Below, in pieces: positions 1 through 6,184 of a stretch of 13,537 nt of DNA (position 1 is the first letter of the stretch; each line of letters begins with the position of its first letter). The stretch is from the NCBI GenBank assembly GCA_003165115.1, contig PLSJ01000117.1, forward strand, positions 1-13,537, read 5' to 3'. The notes beneath the pieces were generated by a model that was not told the DNA's origin, did not search any database, and saw only the letters and a program-made list of their open reading frames with translations. The translations under genes were made by a program, and so were the position numbers. Source of the stretch: Syntrophaceae bacterium. GTDB taxonomy: Bacteria > Desulfobacterota > Syntrophorhabdia > Syntrophorhabdales > WCHB1-27.

Positions 1-277
1 GACGCAGGGAGAATTGGGCGTTCTTCATCCCCACGACCGACGTGCGTACCTCGATCTCGTCCCCGTACCGCAGTTTCTCCTTCAGGTCGAGCCGCGCCTC
101 CTTGACCATGAGATGCGTCCCTGCCTGCTCCCAGTCGGGAAGGGAAACGCCGAGGATCAACAGGTGCTCGAACCACGACTTTTCGAAGAACCTCAGGTAG
201 TTCCCGAAGTAGACGACCCCGCCCGCGTCGGTGTCCTGGTAATAGATTCGGGTTTTGTACATATTCTTCTTTACCAT
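1..277 (-). CDS. YbgC/FcbJ-type acyl-CoA thioesterase, 5' part only
   Basis: The first 92 codons of a hotdog-fold thioesterase; the rest lies beyond the left edge. The N-terminus carries the family signature, YYQDTDAGGVVYFGNYLRFF at residues 12-31. The second Asp (D17) aligns with the catalytic Asp of E. coli YbgC, which hydrolyses short acyl-CoAs and 4-hydroxybenzoyl-CoA-like substrates. Known members are about 130-140 residues long, so roughly one third is missing. Two starts are possible: ATG at 277, or ATG at 262 (M6). Neither has a strong Shine-Dalgarno sequence; the AAAGAAG before 262 is only modest. YbgC often sits with tolQRA-pal, but no tol gene is visible here, so a link to that complex cannot be claimed. 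The gene is divergent from the glycosyltransferase, with about 90 nt between them. Confidence 0.88.
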   Translation of the reverse strand, partial: MVKKNMYKTRIYYQDTDAGGVVYFGNYLRFFEKSWFEHLLILGVSLPDWEQAGTHLMVKEARLDLKEKLRYGDEIEVRTSVVGMKNAQFSLR

Positions 278-351
278 TTTTGAGAGGATCGGTAAAGGGC
301 CGGGCGCCTCTCCGGGCACCTCGTAAACCCGGCCACCCCTGGACCGCGAGA

Positions 352-357
352 TATGAT
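352..357 (+). promoter_or_regulatory. Possible -10 element for the glycosyltransferase operon
   Basis: TATGAT matches the sigma-70 -10 consensus at 5 of 6 positions and lies 11 nt before the ATG at 369. No -35-like sequence is found 16-18 nt upstream, and there is no Shine-Dalgarno sequence before the ATG. If it is real, the transcript would start only a few nucleotides before the start codon. Weak call. Confidence 0.25.
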
Positions 358-368
358 AAAATGACTGC

Positions 369-1847
369 ATGAAGCCTCTCACCGTCATCGCCCGTTACAC
401 CCCCGGAACCGGTTCGGATGCCGTTTTGCGTTCGCTGGCGCGGTCTCCCCTTGTCGATGCCCTGCTGCTGGTCAGCCCGGAGCCGCATGCCCCGACCGTG
501 GCCGGCGCCCGTTTGCTCCCGGCGGAATCGCTGCGATCGCGACGGGTCCTCGACATCGTCCTGAACGCGGCGCGCACACCCTATCTCCTTCTCTTTCCGG
601 ACGGCGCACCCGGCTCTATCGAGCCTCGCGCCTTCGAGCGTATGGTAGACGCGGCACAATCGACGCGATCCGGCATGGTCTATTCGGATTATTATGAGGG
701 CGAGAAGGAAGCGCGGGTCCCTCATCCCCTTTGCGACTATCAGCAGGGAAGCGTCCGGGACGACTTCGACTTCGGCGCCATGCTCCTTTTTTCGGCCTCC
801 GCCGCCCGCGAGGCGCGGGAGACGTACGGCCTGGTGCCGGACGTGAGGTTCGCCGGCCTCTACGATCTCCGCCTTAAGGTCTCGATCGACTCACCCGTCA
901 TGCATCTGCCGGAAGCCCTCTGCACGTGCCCGGCAAGGGTGGTCGGTCCCGCGGCACAGGAGCCGCTTTTTGCCTATCTCGACCCCCGCAGCGAGGCCGT
1001 CCAGAAAGAGATGGAACAGGTCTTCACCGATTACCTCGGGAAGATAAACGCCTACGTGCCGGGTTCCCGCCTGAAGCGCATCGATGCCGGCCAGACGCCT
1101 TTCCCCGTGGAGGCCTCCGTGATTATTCCCGTGCTGAACAGGAAAGAGACGATCGCCGAGGCCGTGGCAAGCGGCCTTTCGCAGGAGACCACGTTCCCTT
1201 TCAACGTGATAGTCGTGGACAACCACTCCACGGACGGGACGACCCCGGTCCTCGGTGAGCTTGCCGCGCGCCATCCCGCGCTTCACCACGTCGTCCCCGT
1301 CCGGACCGGCCTCGCCATCGGCGGTTGTTGGAACGAGGCGCTTCGATCCGAGTCTTGCGGCCGCTATGCGGTGCAGCTCGATTCCGACGACCTTTACCGG
1401 ACCCCCCACGTGCTGCAATTAATAGTCGACACCCTCCGCGACGGCAGCCTTGCCATGGTGATCGGCTCTTATACACTCGTCGATTTCACTCTCGAAGAGA
1501 TTGCGCCGGGGCTCATCGACCACCGCGAATGGACGGACGAGAACGGCCACAATAACGCATTGCGCGTGAACGGGCTCGGGGCCCCGCGAGCCTTCGCCAC
1601 GGCCCTCATGAGGGAGGCAGGCTTTCCGGATGTGAGCTATGGAGAGGATTACGCGGCGTCTTTGCGGATATGCGGGGAATATAAGGTCGGTAGGATCTTC
1701 GAGAGCCTCTACCTGTGCAGGCGCTGGCGGGGCAACACGGACTCAAGGCTCGCACTCGACGCCATAAACAGGAATAACGCCTTCAAGGACGGGGTCCGGA
1801 CGGCCGAAATCCTTGCCAGGCAGAAGATGAACCGGGAGGTCGGTTGA
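369..1847 (+). CDS. Family 2 glycosyltransferase with two GT-A-like halves
   Basis: A 492-residue cytosolic protein. The C-terminal half (about residues 248-460) is a recognisable GT2 domain. It has the nucleotide-binding start ASVIIPVLNR (249-258), then VVDNHSTDGTT, the metal/sugar-nucleotide motif QLDSDD (336-341), and a GED (425-427) in the catalytic-base region. Residues 1-200 look like a second, degenerate GT-A domain: LTVIARY at the start, LLLFPDGA in place of a DXD-type loop, and VYSDYYE at 104-110. The enzyme probably moves a sugar from a nucleotide sugar to an acceptor; donor and acceptor cannot be read from the sequence. In-frame stop TAA at 357-359 leaves ATG 369 as the only start. 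No Shine-Dalgarno sequence is seen. Its stop overlaps the start of the DUF4922 gene, so the two are co-translated and probably act together. Confidence 0.9.
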   Translation: MKPLTVIARYTPGTGSDAVLRSLARSPLVDALLLVSPEPHAPTVAGARLLPAESLRSRRVLDIVLNAARTPYLLLFPDGAPGSIEPRAFERMVDAAQSTRSGMVYSDYYEGEKEARVPHPLCDYQQGSVRDDFDFGAMLLFSASAAREARETYGLVPDVRFAGLYDLRLKVSIDSPVMHLPEALCTCPARVVGPAAQEPLFAYLDPRSEAVQKEMEQVFTDYLGKINAYVPGSRLKRIDAGQTPFPVEASVIIPVLNRKETIAEAVASGLSQETTFPFNVIVVDNHSTDGTTPVLGELAARHPALHHVVPVRTGLAIGGCWNEALRSESCGRYAVQLDSDDLYRTPHVLQLIVDTLRDGSLAMVIGSYTLVDFTLEEIAPGLIDHREWTDENGHNNALRVNGLGAPRAFATALMREAGFPDVSYGEDYAASLRICGEYKVGRIFESLYLCRRWRGNTDSRLALDAINRNNAFKDGVRTAEILARQKMNREVG

Positions 1848-2866
1848 GCGACACCATGGGCATTGGCGGCTACTCTCCCCTCCTCGATGCCGGCGCGATC
1901 TATGGCGTTTTCGAGGGCAAGCAGTGCTCGGGCAGTCTTCCCGAGCTTTGTCTCGGGCTCCTCGACCGGCAAAAGAAGGCGTGGCCCGCCGCGGCTGCGG
2001 GCTATGAGTCGCTCGGGTCCGCGCGTGAAAGGGAACTGAAGTGCCGCGGATTTTCCGTCCGCGTCCAGCAGAATCCGGGGAGAAGCAAAAGCACGCTCGC
2101 CGATGTGGGGGAAAAGGGCGTGGCCGGGCGGGCCTGTTTTCTTTGCCCCGCAAATCTGCCCAAAGAGCAGAAAGGCATACTTTACCGGGACACCTATCTG
2201 ATCCTCTGCAACCCGATGCCGGTGTTTTCCTCCCACTTCACCGTTTCTCACCTGGACCATCGCCCTCAAGGCATCGCCGGGGCCGTCGTCACGCTGCTTC
2301 AGCTCATGTCCGACTTCGGCCCGGGATCGTCCGTCCTTTATAACGGACCGAGATGCGGCGCATCGGCGCCGGACCACCTCCATTTTCAGGTAGTGCCGGC
2401 AGGCCAGATGCCGATCGAGAAAGAGCTCCGGCTCGAAAGGCCGGCTTTCAGAAGACGCACCGGCGGTGTTTCCGTGTACCGGCCGAAGGGCGTGGGACGC
2501 AGGGTTGTCATCATGGACGGACCCGGACCGGATGCGGTGGGGGAAGCGCTCCATGCTCTTGTGAAGGGACTCGGGATTGTGCTTCGCACCGACCTGGAAC
2601 CGATGATGAACCTCGTCTGCCTCCGGCGGGAACATGCCTACACGGTGCTGGTCTTTCCCCGCGCGAAACATCGCCCCGACGCTTTTTACCTGGAGGGTGA
2701 AGGCCGCCTCGCAATCAGCCCGGCCGTCGTCGAGATGGGGGGAATCATGGTAACGCCTCTTGAGCGGGATTTCGAGCGCCTTGACAGCGCGTTGGTGGAG
2801 CAGATATTCAATGAGGTGTCGCTCGACGCGACAACGGTCGAGGCGGCCATCGACGCGATGGAATAG
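1844..2866 (+). CDS. DUF4922 HIT-like protein (GDP-hexose phosphorylase-related fold)
   Basis: A 340-residue protein with the DUF4922 pattern: a CFLCPANLP zinc-knuckle-like motif (C98, C101), NPMPVFSSHFTVSHLDH around 123-139, then NGPRCGASAPDHLHFQ ending at 182. HLHFQ is the histidine motif of the GalT/HIT superfamily, which includes the VTC2/GDPGP1 GDP-hexose phosphorylases and Ap4A phosphorylases. The likely chemistry is therefore phosphorolysis or nucleotidyl transfer on a sugar nucleotide, but the substrate is unknown. The start is TTG at 1844: GGGAGG at 1833-1838 is 5 nt upstream, whereas it would be 17 nt from the in-frame ATG at 1856. The TTG overlaps the TGA of the glycosyltransferase. 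This context suggests a shared sugar-nucleotide pathway. It ends 9 nt from the convergent yqeC stop, with no visible terminator. Confidence 0.82.
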   Translation: MSDTMGIGGYSPLLDAGAIYGVFEGKQCSGSLPELCLGLLDRQKKAWPAAAAGYESLGSARERELKCRGFSVRVQQNPGRSKSTLADVGEKGVAGRACFLCPANLPKEQKGILYRDTYLILCNPMPVFSSHFTVSHLDHRPQGIAGAVVTLLQLMSDFGPGSSVLYNGPRCGASAPDHLHFQVVPAGQMPIEKELRLERPAFRRRTGGVSVYRPKGVGRRVVIMDGPGPDAVGEALHALVKGLGIVLRTDLEPMMNLVCLRREHAYTVLVFPRAKHRPDAFYLEGEGRLAISPAVVEMGGIMVTPLERDFERLDSALVEQIFNEVSLDATTVEAAIDAME

Positions 2867-2875
2867 GACAGGACC

Positions 2876-3613
2876 TCAACCACCCGGCCCCGAGGAGGCA
2901 AGGCCGTAGAATTCTCCCTGCCGCACGCTCGCCACGATCACCTGCCCGCCTCCCGTATGGCGGCCCACGGCCGCCGCCAGGCGCGGCACCGATTCCCGAT
3001 CCCCGCAGGCATCATACTTGTTGAGCACGACGACGTACCCGGCCCTATCGACGCCCTTCATGAGCGCATCCCCTTCGAAGAGCCTCACGAAGACCGGGGC
3101 CGTAATCTCTGTGTCGGGCGACAGTCCCGTCACCCGGCGGAAAAGCTCCTGCCTGAAGACTGCCTGCGCGATCGTAAGGCCCAGGGCATCGAGGCCCGCA
3201 ACCACCACGGTGAGGCCCGAGCACGGTGGAATTACGGGCTCGTGGGCCGCGGGGTACTTCAACGGCAGCCCTTTCGCGCCGTCCGCCTCGACGAGCACGA
3301 GGTCGTACTCCCTTCGCAGCGCCTCAACGTCGCCGGGGTCGATCCCCGTCAGCTTTCCCTGTTCCACGGACTTGCCCATCCGGACGAATCGCCGGCCTTT
3401 CCCGCTTTTTTCCGGGTCGCGGTCGCCGAAGATCGTGTATGGTTCCTTCGCCCATATGTGCGTGGTGGTTGTCATCACCACCAGTTTTCCTTGTCCGGCG
3501 GCCGCCTGTCCGAGATATTCCGCGAGGGATGTTTTACCGCCCCCACCGACGAAGCTTATGACGTCTTCGCCGAGCAGGAAGGGGAGAGGGTCGATCCTTT
3601 CAAGATACCACAT
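2876..3613 (-). CDS. yqeC: Selenium-dependent hydroxylase accessory protein YqeC
   Basis: A 245-residue protein of the YqeC family, which is associated with maturation of selenium-dependent molybdenum hydroxylases, typically alongside YqeB and SelD. Visible features are a glycine-rich P-loop-like VGGGGKTS (22-29), the family's TTTTHI (48-53), LVEADGAKGLPLK (107-119) and NKYD (198-201), together suggesting nucleotide binding. Start chosen: ATG 3613. An upstream in-frame TTG at 3649 would add 12 residues with no family resemblance. ATG 3613 lies inside the end of the DUF2007 gene (14-nt overlap) and has no Shine-Dalgarno sequence of its own, so translation probably depends on reinitiation. Last gene of the queD operon. 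It implies that a molybdenum hydroxylase and selenium metabolism exist elsewhere in this genome. Confidence 0.85.
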   Translation of the reverse strand: MWYLERIDPLPFLLGEDVISFVGGGGKTSLAEYLGQAAAGQGKLVVMTTTTHIWAKEPYTIFGDRDPEKSGKGRRFVRMGKSVEQGKLTGIDPGDVEALRREYDLVLVEADGAKGLPLKYPAAHEPVIPPCSGLTVVVAGLDALGLTIAQAVFRQELFRRVTGLSPDTEITAPVFVRLFEGDALMKGVDRAGYVVVLNKYDACGDRESVPRLAAAVGRHTGGGQVIVASVRQGEFYGLASSGPGG

Positions 3614-3842
3614 AGGGCATGTTCTTGATGCTTGTGATGATGGCGGCAACGCGCTGCTCGTCCTTTTCCTTCACGAACAAGGAGGCGTAGCCCTTCTGGA
3701 GGATGAAAAGCCCGTCGTAGGCCGTATCCTTATGCTCTTTCACGACATACTCGATCGATTCTCTCTCGAGGGCGGCTTTCAGCATATCCATCTCGAAGAT
3801 GCTTTCGATGGTATGAGCTTTAACCCACCTATCTGAAGCCAT
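3600..3842 (-). CDS. DUF2007 (putative signal-transducing) small protein
   Basis: An 80-residue soluble protein with the DUF2007 layout: a beta strand (WVKAHTI), a helix over residues 17-28 (MDMLKAALERES), the turn EYVVKEHKDTAYDG, and a second helix EKDEQRVAAIITSI. The family is small, widespread and without an established biochemical role, although the name 'putative signal transducing protein' is in use. The start ATG 3842 follows GAAGGA by 4 nt and overlaps the end of the lipoprotein gene by 14 nt; its own stop overlaps yqeC, also by 14 nt. It sits mid-operon between the lipoprotein and yqeC. The family assignment is moderately sure; the function is unknown. Confidence 0.72.
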   Translation of the reverse strand: MASDRWVKAHTIESIFEMDMLKAALERESIEYVVKEHKDTAYDGLFILQKGYASLFVKEKDEQRVAAIITSIKNMPYVVS

Positions 3843-4299
3843 TTTCCTTCGATGCGGGCGACGCCTGAGCGGCCCTGTCTACGGGACCGACCCATATCTC
3901 GACCTGGGTGGTGAACGTCTCTCTCTTTGTCCTGATATTGGAGGCCCGGTCTTCCTTGATGAAATTCAAGATCATGTCGCCATACTTGTAACTATTGACG
4001 AAGCGCCACCCGTTCTTGACCATGTTGACCTTAAAGTACGTCTCCAGGGAACCGACGTCGACGTTTCCGGTCAAGACGAGCACACCCGCCTTCACGTTGG
4101 GCGTTTCATAGATAAAGCTCTTTTCCCTTTGAAAATCGAGTTCCTTGGGGACGGGAATGTCGGGGAACGTGTAAAAAACCGTATTCGAGACCTCGTTCTT
4201 AGACGTCCCTTTCTGCTCCTGCACCGTCACCTGCCGGGACGTCGCGCATCCCCCCATGAAAAGCAGCGCTGCCGCAAGAACAACAACCCATTTCTTCAT
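3829..4299 (-). CDS. Uncharacterised lipoprotein
   Basis: A 156-residue protein with a short lipoprotein signal peptide: KK at positions 2-3, hydrophobic VVVLAAALLF, then MGGC with the lipidated Cys at 18. Met at -3 is less usual than Leu. A Ser/Thr/Lys-rich linker follows (about 20-38), then a small folded domain with FPDIPVPKEL, LVLTGNVDVGSLETYF and MVKNGWRFVNSYKYG. The mix of short strands and one amphipathic helix resembles small alpha/beta periplasmic lipoprotein domains, but I recognise no characterised family. Start chosen: ATG 4299, which overlaps the folE2 stop as ATGA and is preceded by GGAGGGGAG; an upstream in-frame ATG at 4332 would bury the signal peptide. Why a surface lipoprotein lies in a queuosine/selenium operon is unclear. 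Confidence 0.8.
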   Translation of the reverse strand: MKKWVVVLAAALLFMGGCATSRQVTVQEQKGTSKNEVSNTVFYTFPDIPVPKELDFQREKSFIYETPNVKAGVLVLTGNVDVGSLETYFKVNMVKNGWRFVNSYKYGDMILNFIKEDRASNIRTKRETFTTQVEIWVGPVDRAAQASPASKENGFR

Positions 4300-5087
4300 G
4301 CCTCCCCTCCCTCGTTTTCTCTCTCCAAACATGCATAGGCGCTATGGTTGTGGATGCTCTCGAAGTTCTCCGCCTCTACGATAAAATGGGTAATATTCTG
4401 ACTGGCGCTCAGCTTTTCCGCCACCTCTCTTGCGACGTCCTCCACGAACTTGGGGTTCTCGAAGGCCTTCTCCGTCACGAACTTCTCATCCTGCCTCTTG
4501 AGTACCGAGTAAATCTCGCAGCTCGAACAGCCCTCGATAAGGGAGATCAGGTCTTCTATCCAGAAGAAACGCCTGAATTGCACCTTGATGGTCACCACGC
4601 CTCTCTGGTTGTGCGCCCCGTGGTCACTTATTTCCTTCGAGCAAGGGCAGAGCGTCGTCACGGGGACCGACACGCTGACGGTAAAGTCTTTCATGCTGTT
4701 TTGGCCGTCCAGGTGGCCGGAAAAACCGCACATATACTCAAGATACCCCGCCGTGCCGGATACAGGCGCCTCCTTTCTTATGAAGTACGGGAAGCGGACC
4801 TCCATGTGGGCCGACTCGGCATTCAGCCTTCCCTTCATTTCCCCCAGGATCGCAGGGAAATCCTTCATGTTGATCGTGTTTTTGTGGGCGTGCAGTATCT
4901 CGACAAATCTGCTCATGTGCGTCCCCTTGTACTCCTGGGGAAGACTCACGTACATGCTTATCTCGGCGATGGTGTGCTGGAAGCCGTTTCTCTTGTCGAG
5001 GACAACTATCGGGTACTTCACATTCTTGACTCCCACCTTGTCTATCTTGATATTGCGGGAGTCGTGCATGTTCTGCACGTCTTTCAT
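4296..5087 (-). CDS. folE2: GTP cyclohydrolase IB (FolE2)
   Basis: A 263-residue protein of the FolE2/MptA type, which converts GTP to 7,8-dihydroneopterin triphosphate, the entry step for folate and for preQ0/queuosine. The family core is present: FQHTIAEISMYVSLP (36-50), then TTLCPCSKEISDHGAHNQRG (144-163). C147, H159, E201 and H246 are the best candidates for the metal site. FolE2 enzymes are unrelated in sequence to FolE and can use metals other than zinc, so they are often linked to low-zinc conditions; no Zur-like site is obvious here. ATG 5087 starts 6 nt after the queD stop, with AGGGAA upstream. The stop TGA overlaps the lipoprotein start (ATGA). Adjacent queD uses its product directly. 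Confidence 0.95.
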   Translation of the reverse strand: MKDVQNMHDSRNIKIDKVGVKNVKYPIVVLDKRNGFQHTIAEISMYVSLPQEYKGTHMSRFVEILHAHKNTINMKDFPAILGEMKGRLNAESAHMEVRFPYFIRKEAPVSGTAGYLEYMCGFSGHLDGQNSMKDFTVSVSVPVTTLCPCSKEISDHGAHNQRGVVTIKVQFRRFFWIEDLISLIEGCSSCEIYSVLKRQDEKFVTEKAFENPKFVEDVAREVAEKLSASQNITHFIVEAENFESIHNHSAYACLERENEGGEA

Positions 5088-5093
5088 ATCGAC

Positions 5094-5462
5094 CTATTCC
5101 CTGTACGCCGCATAGGCATTATCCGATTCCCATACGCGCACCTCTTTCACCACGACATGTTCCTTGCCGACCAGTTCGGCCAGACGGCCGTATATGTAAA
5201 ACGCGAGGTACTCGGCCGAGCTCGCCCTCTCTTTGAAGAACGGGATTTCGTTGATGTACTTGTGGTCGAGTTCGGCGACCACTTCCCGCAGCATCGCTTT
5301 GAGGACCGCGAAATCGAGAACCATCCCGTCTTCGCCGACCCGCTCGCCCTCGAAGAGGGCCTCCACCCTGAAATTGTGTCCGTGCAGCTCCTCGCACTTG
5401 CCATGATACAACTCGATCTTATGGGCAGCGGCAAAGGTTTCTCTCACGAAGAGGGCGAACAT
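5094..5462 (-). CDS. queD: 6-carboxy-tetrahydropterin synthase QueD
   Basis: A 122-residue protein of the 6-pyruvoyl-tetrahydropterin synthase fold. It probably turns dihydroneopterin triphosphate into 6-carboxy-tetrahydropterin for 7-deazaguanine (queuosine) synthesis. Zinc ligands are H14 (AAAHKI), H27 and H29 (CEELHGHN); the catalytic set is C23, D66 and H67 (ELDHKYIN); the pterin anchor is E112 (VWESDNAYAAY). Length is normal for the family. PTPS paralogues can also serve folate synthesis in place of FolB; the intact CxxxHGH motif favours QueD, but dual use is possible. ATG 5462 is the only usable start because an in-frame TAG lies 10-12 nt upstream. There is no Shine-Dalgarno sequence. 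First gene of the five-gene operon; queE and queC are not in the window. Confidence 0.93.
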   Translation of the reverse strand: MFALFVRETFAAAHKIELYHGKCEELHGHNFRVEALFEGERVGEDGMVLDFAVLKAMLREVVAELDHKYINEIPFFKERASSAEYLAFYIYGRLAELVGKEHVVVKEVRVWESDNAYAAYRE

Positions 5463-5470
5463 CGCAATAC

Positions 5471-5497
5471 TCTATATTGTCCCAGGAATGTTGTCAA
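5471..5497 (-). promoter_or_regulatory. Putative sigma-70 promoter of the queD operon
   Basis: On the minus strand a perfect TTGACA (5497-5492) is followed after 15 nt by TATAGA (5476-5471); a 17-nt reading gives the poorer TAGAGT. The start of transcription would fall within a few bases of the queD ATG at 5462, implying a leaderless or nearly leaderless mRNA, consistent with the missing Shine-Dalgarno sequence. It lies in the 110-nt gap divergent from the DUF3786 gene. Confidence 0.45.
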
Positions 5498-5572
5498 CAT
5501 GGAAAACAGGCGTGGCAAGGCGGGGAATCATAGCAGTTGTAAAAGTTGTTTCTTTTAGTTACACTTGAACAC

Positions 5573-6184
5573 ATGTTCGTTACCGACGGCACATCAAACT
5601 ATGACAGGGTCTGCGAGGAGCTGCTGGGCCTCGTGTGGAAAACGGGGGCCGTCGCCAATGCGCCTGTCCTTTTAGGGAGCGTCGAAGAAGGGGCCGCCTG
5701 TATCCCCCTTTTCGGAGAGGTCTGCCGCGTCCGCCGCGACGGCGTTTACAAGGATGCGGCGAGGCTCGATACCATCGGCTCGATCCTTGTCGTGAGGTAC
5801 CTGCTCACGGCGGGTACCGTACAGATACGGCATACCTGGCTGCCCTACCGGGATTTGAAGGACGGGGCGCAGTTCTCGGGGTTCATCAAGGCCAACATAG
5901 AGGACAAGATAGCCGGGGCGTTCCAGGGAAAGCGCGAGGCCTTGGCCGAGCGGTTGTCGGCGCTCGGCGCCGTCGCGTGCGCGGAAGAGGTGCAGAGCGA
6001 TATCGCGCTGGTCGTCCATCCCCTGCCGAAAGTGCCCGTGCTCTGTCTTTTCCAGGACGCCGACGAGGAGTTTCCCGCGTCGTTCCAGTTCCTCTTCGAC
6101 GGCTCCGCTCCCTCGTACCTCGATTTGGAGGCACTCGCCGCCACGCTTCAGTACATCTACCTGAAATTGATTGGAGAAGCATGA
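5573..6184 (+). CDS. DUF3786 domain protein
   Basis: A 203-residue soluble protein matching the DUF3786 family, common in anaerobic bacteria and archaea and uncharacterised. The most typical part is the C-terminus: LCLFQDADEEFPASFQFLFD followed by APSYLDLEALAATLQYIYLKL. Earlier features are IPLFGEVCRVRRDG near residues 44-57 and VVRYLLTAGTV near 78-88. There is no signal peptide or membrane segment. ATG 5573 is preferred over an in-frame TTG at 5546 that would add nine residues; neither has a clear Shine-Dalgarno sequence. The last codons overlap the next start as ATGA (6181-6184), so it should be translationally coupled to the receiver-LpxC fusion, which makes a functional connection plausible. 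Its mechanism cannot be inferred. Confidence 0.82.
   Translation: MFVTDGTSNYDRVCEELLGLVWKTGAVANAPVLLGSVEEGAACIPLFGEVCRVRRDGVYKDAARLDTIGSILVVRYLLTAGTVQIRHTWLPYRDLKDGAQFSGFIKANIEDKIAGAFQGKREALAERLSALGAVACAEEVQSDIALVVHPLPKVPVLCLFQDADEEFPASFQFLFDGSAPSYLDLEALAATLQYIYLKLIGEA

Noticed and set aside
4344..5558. 404-codon plus-strand frame across folE2 and queD
   Set aside because: It is antisense to two confidently identified enzymes; its composition (many His, Val, Leu, Arg) is typical of a shadow frame.
5635..6180. An in-frame open extension that would lengthen the receiver-LpxC protein to about 600 residues
   Set aside because: The extension is Arg/Pro/Gly-rich out-of-frame reading of the DUF3786 gene; the receiver domain begins properly at ATG 6181 with MTKVLIIDDE.
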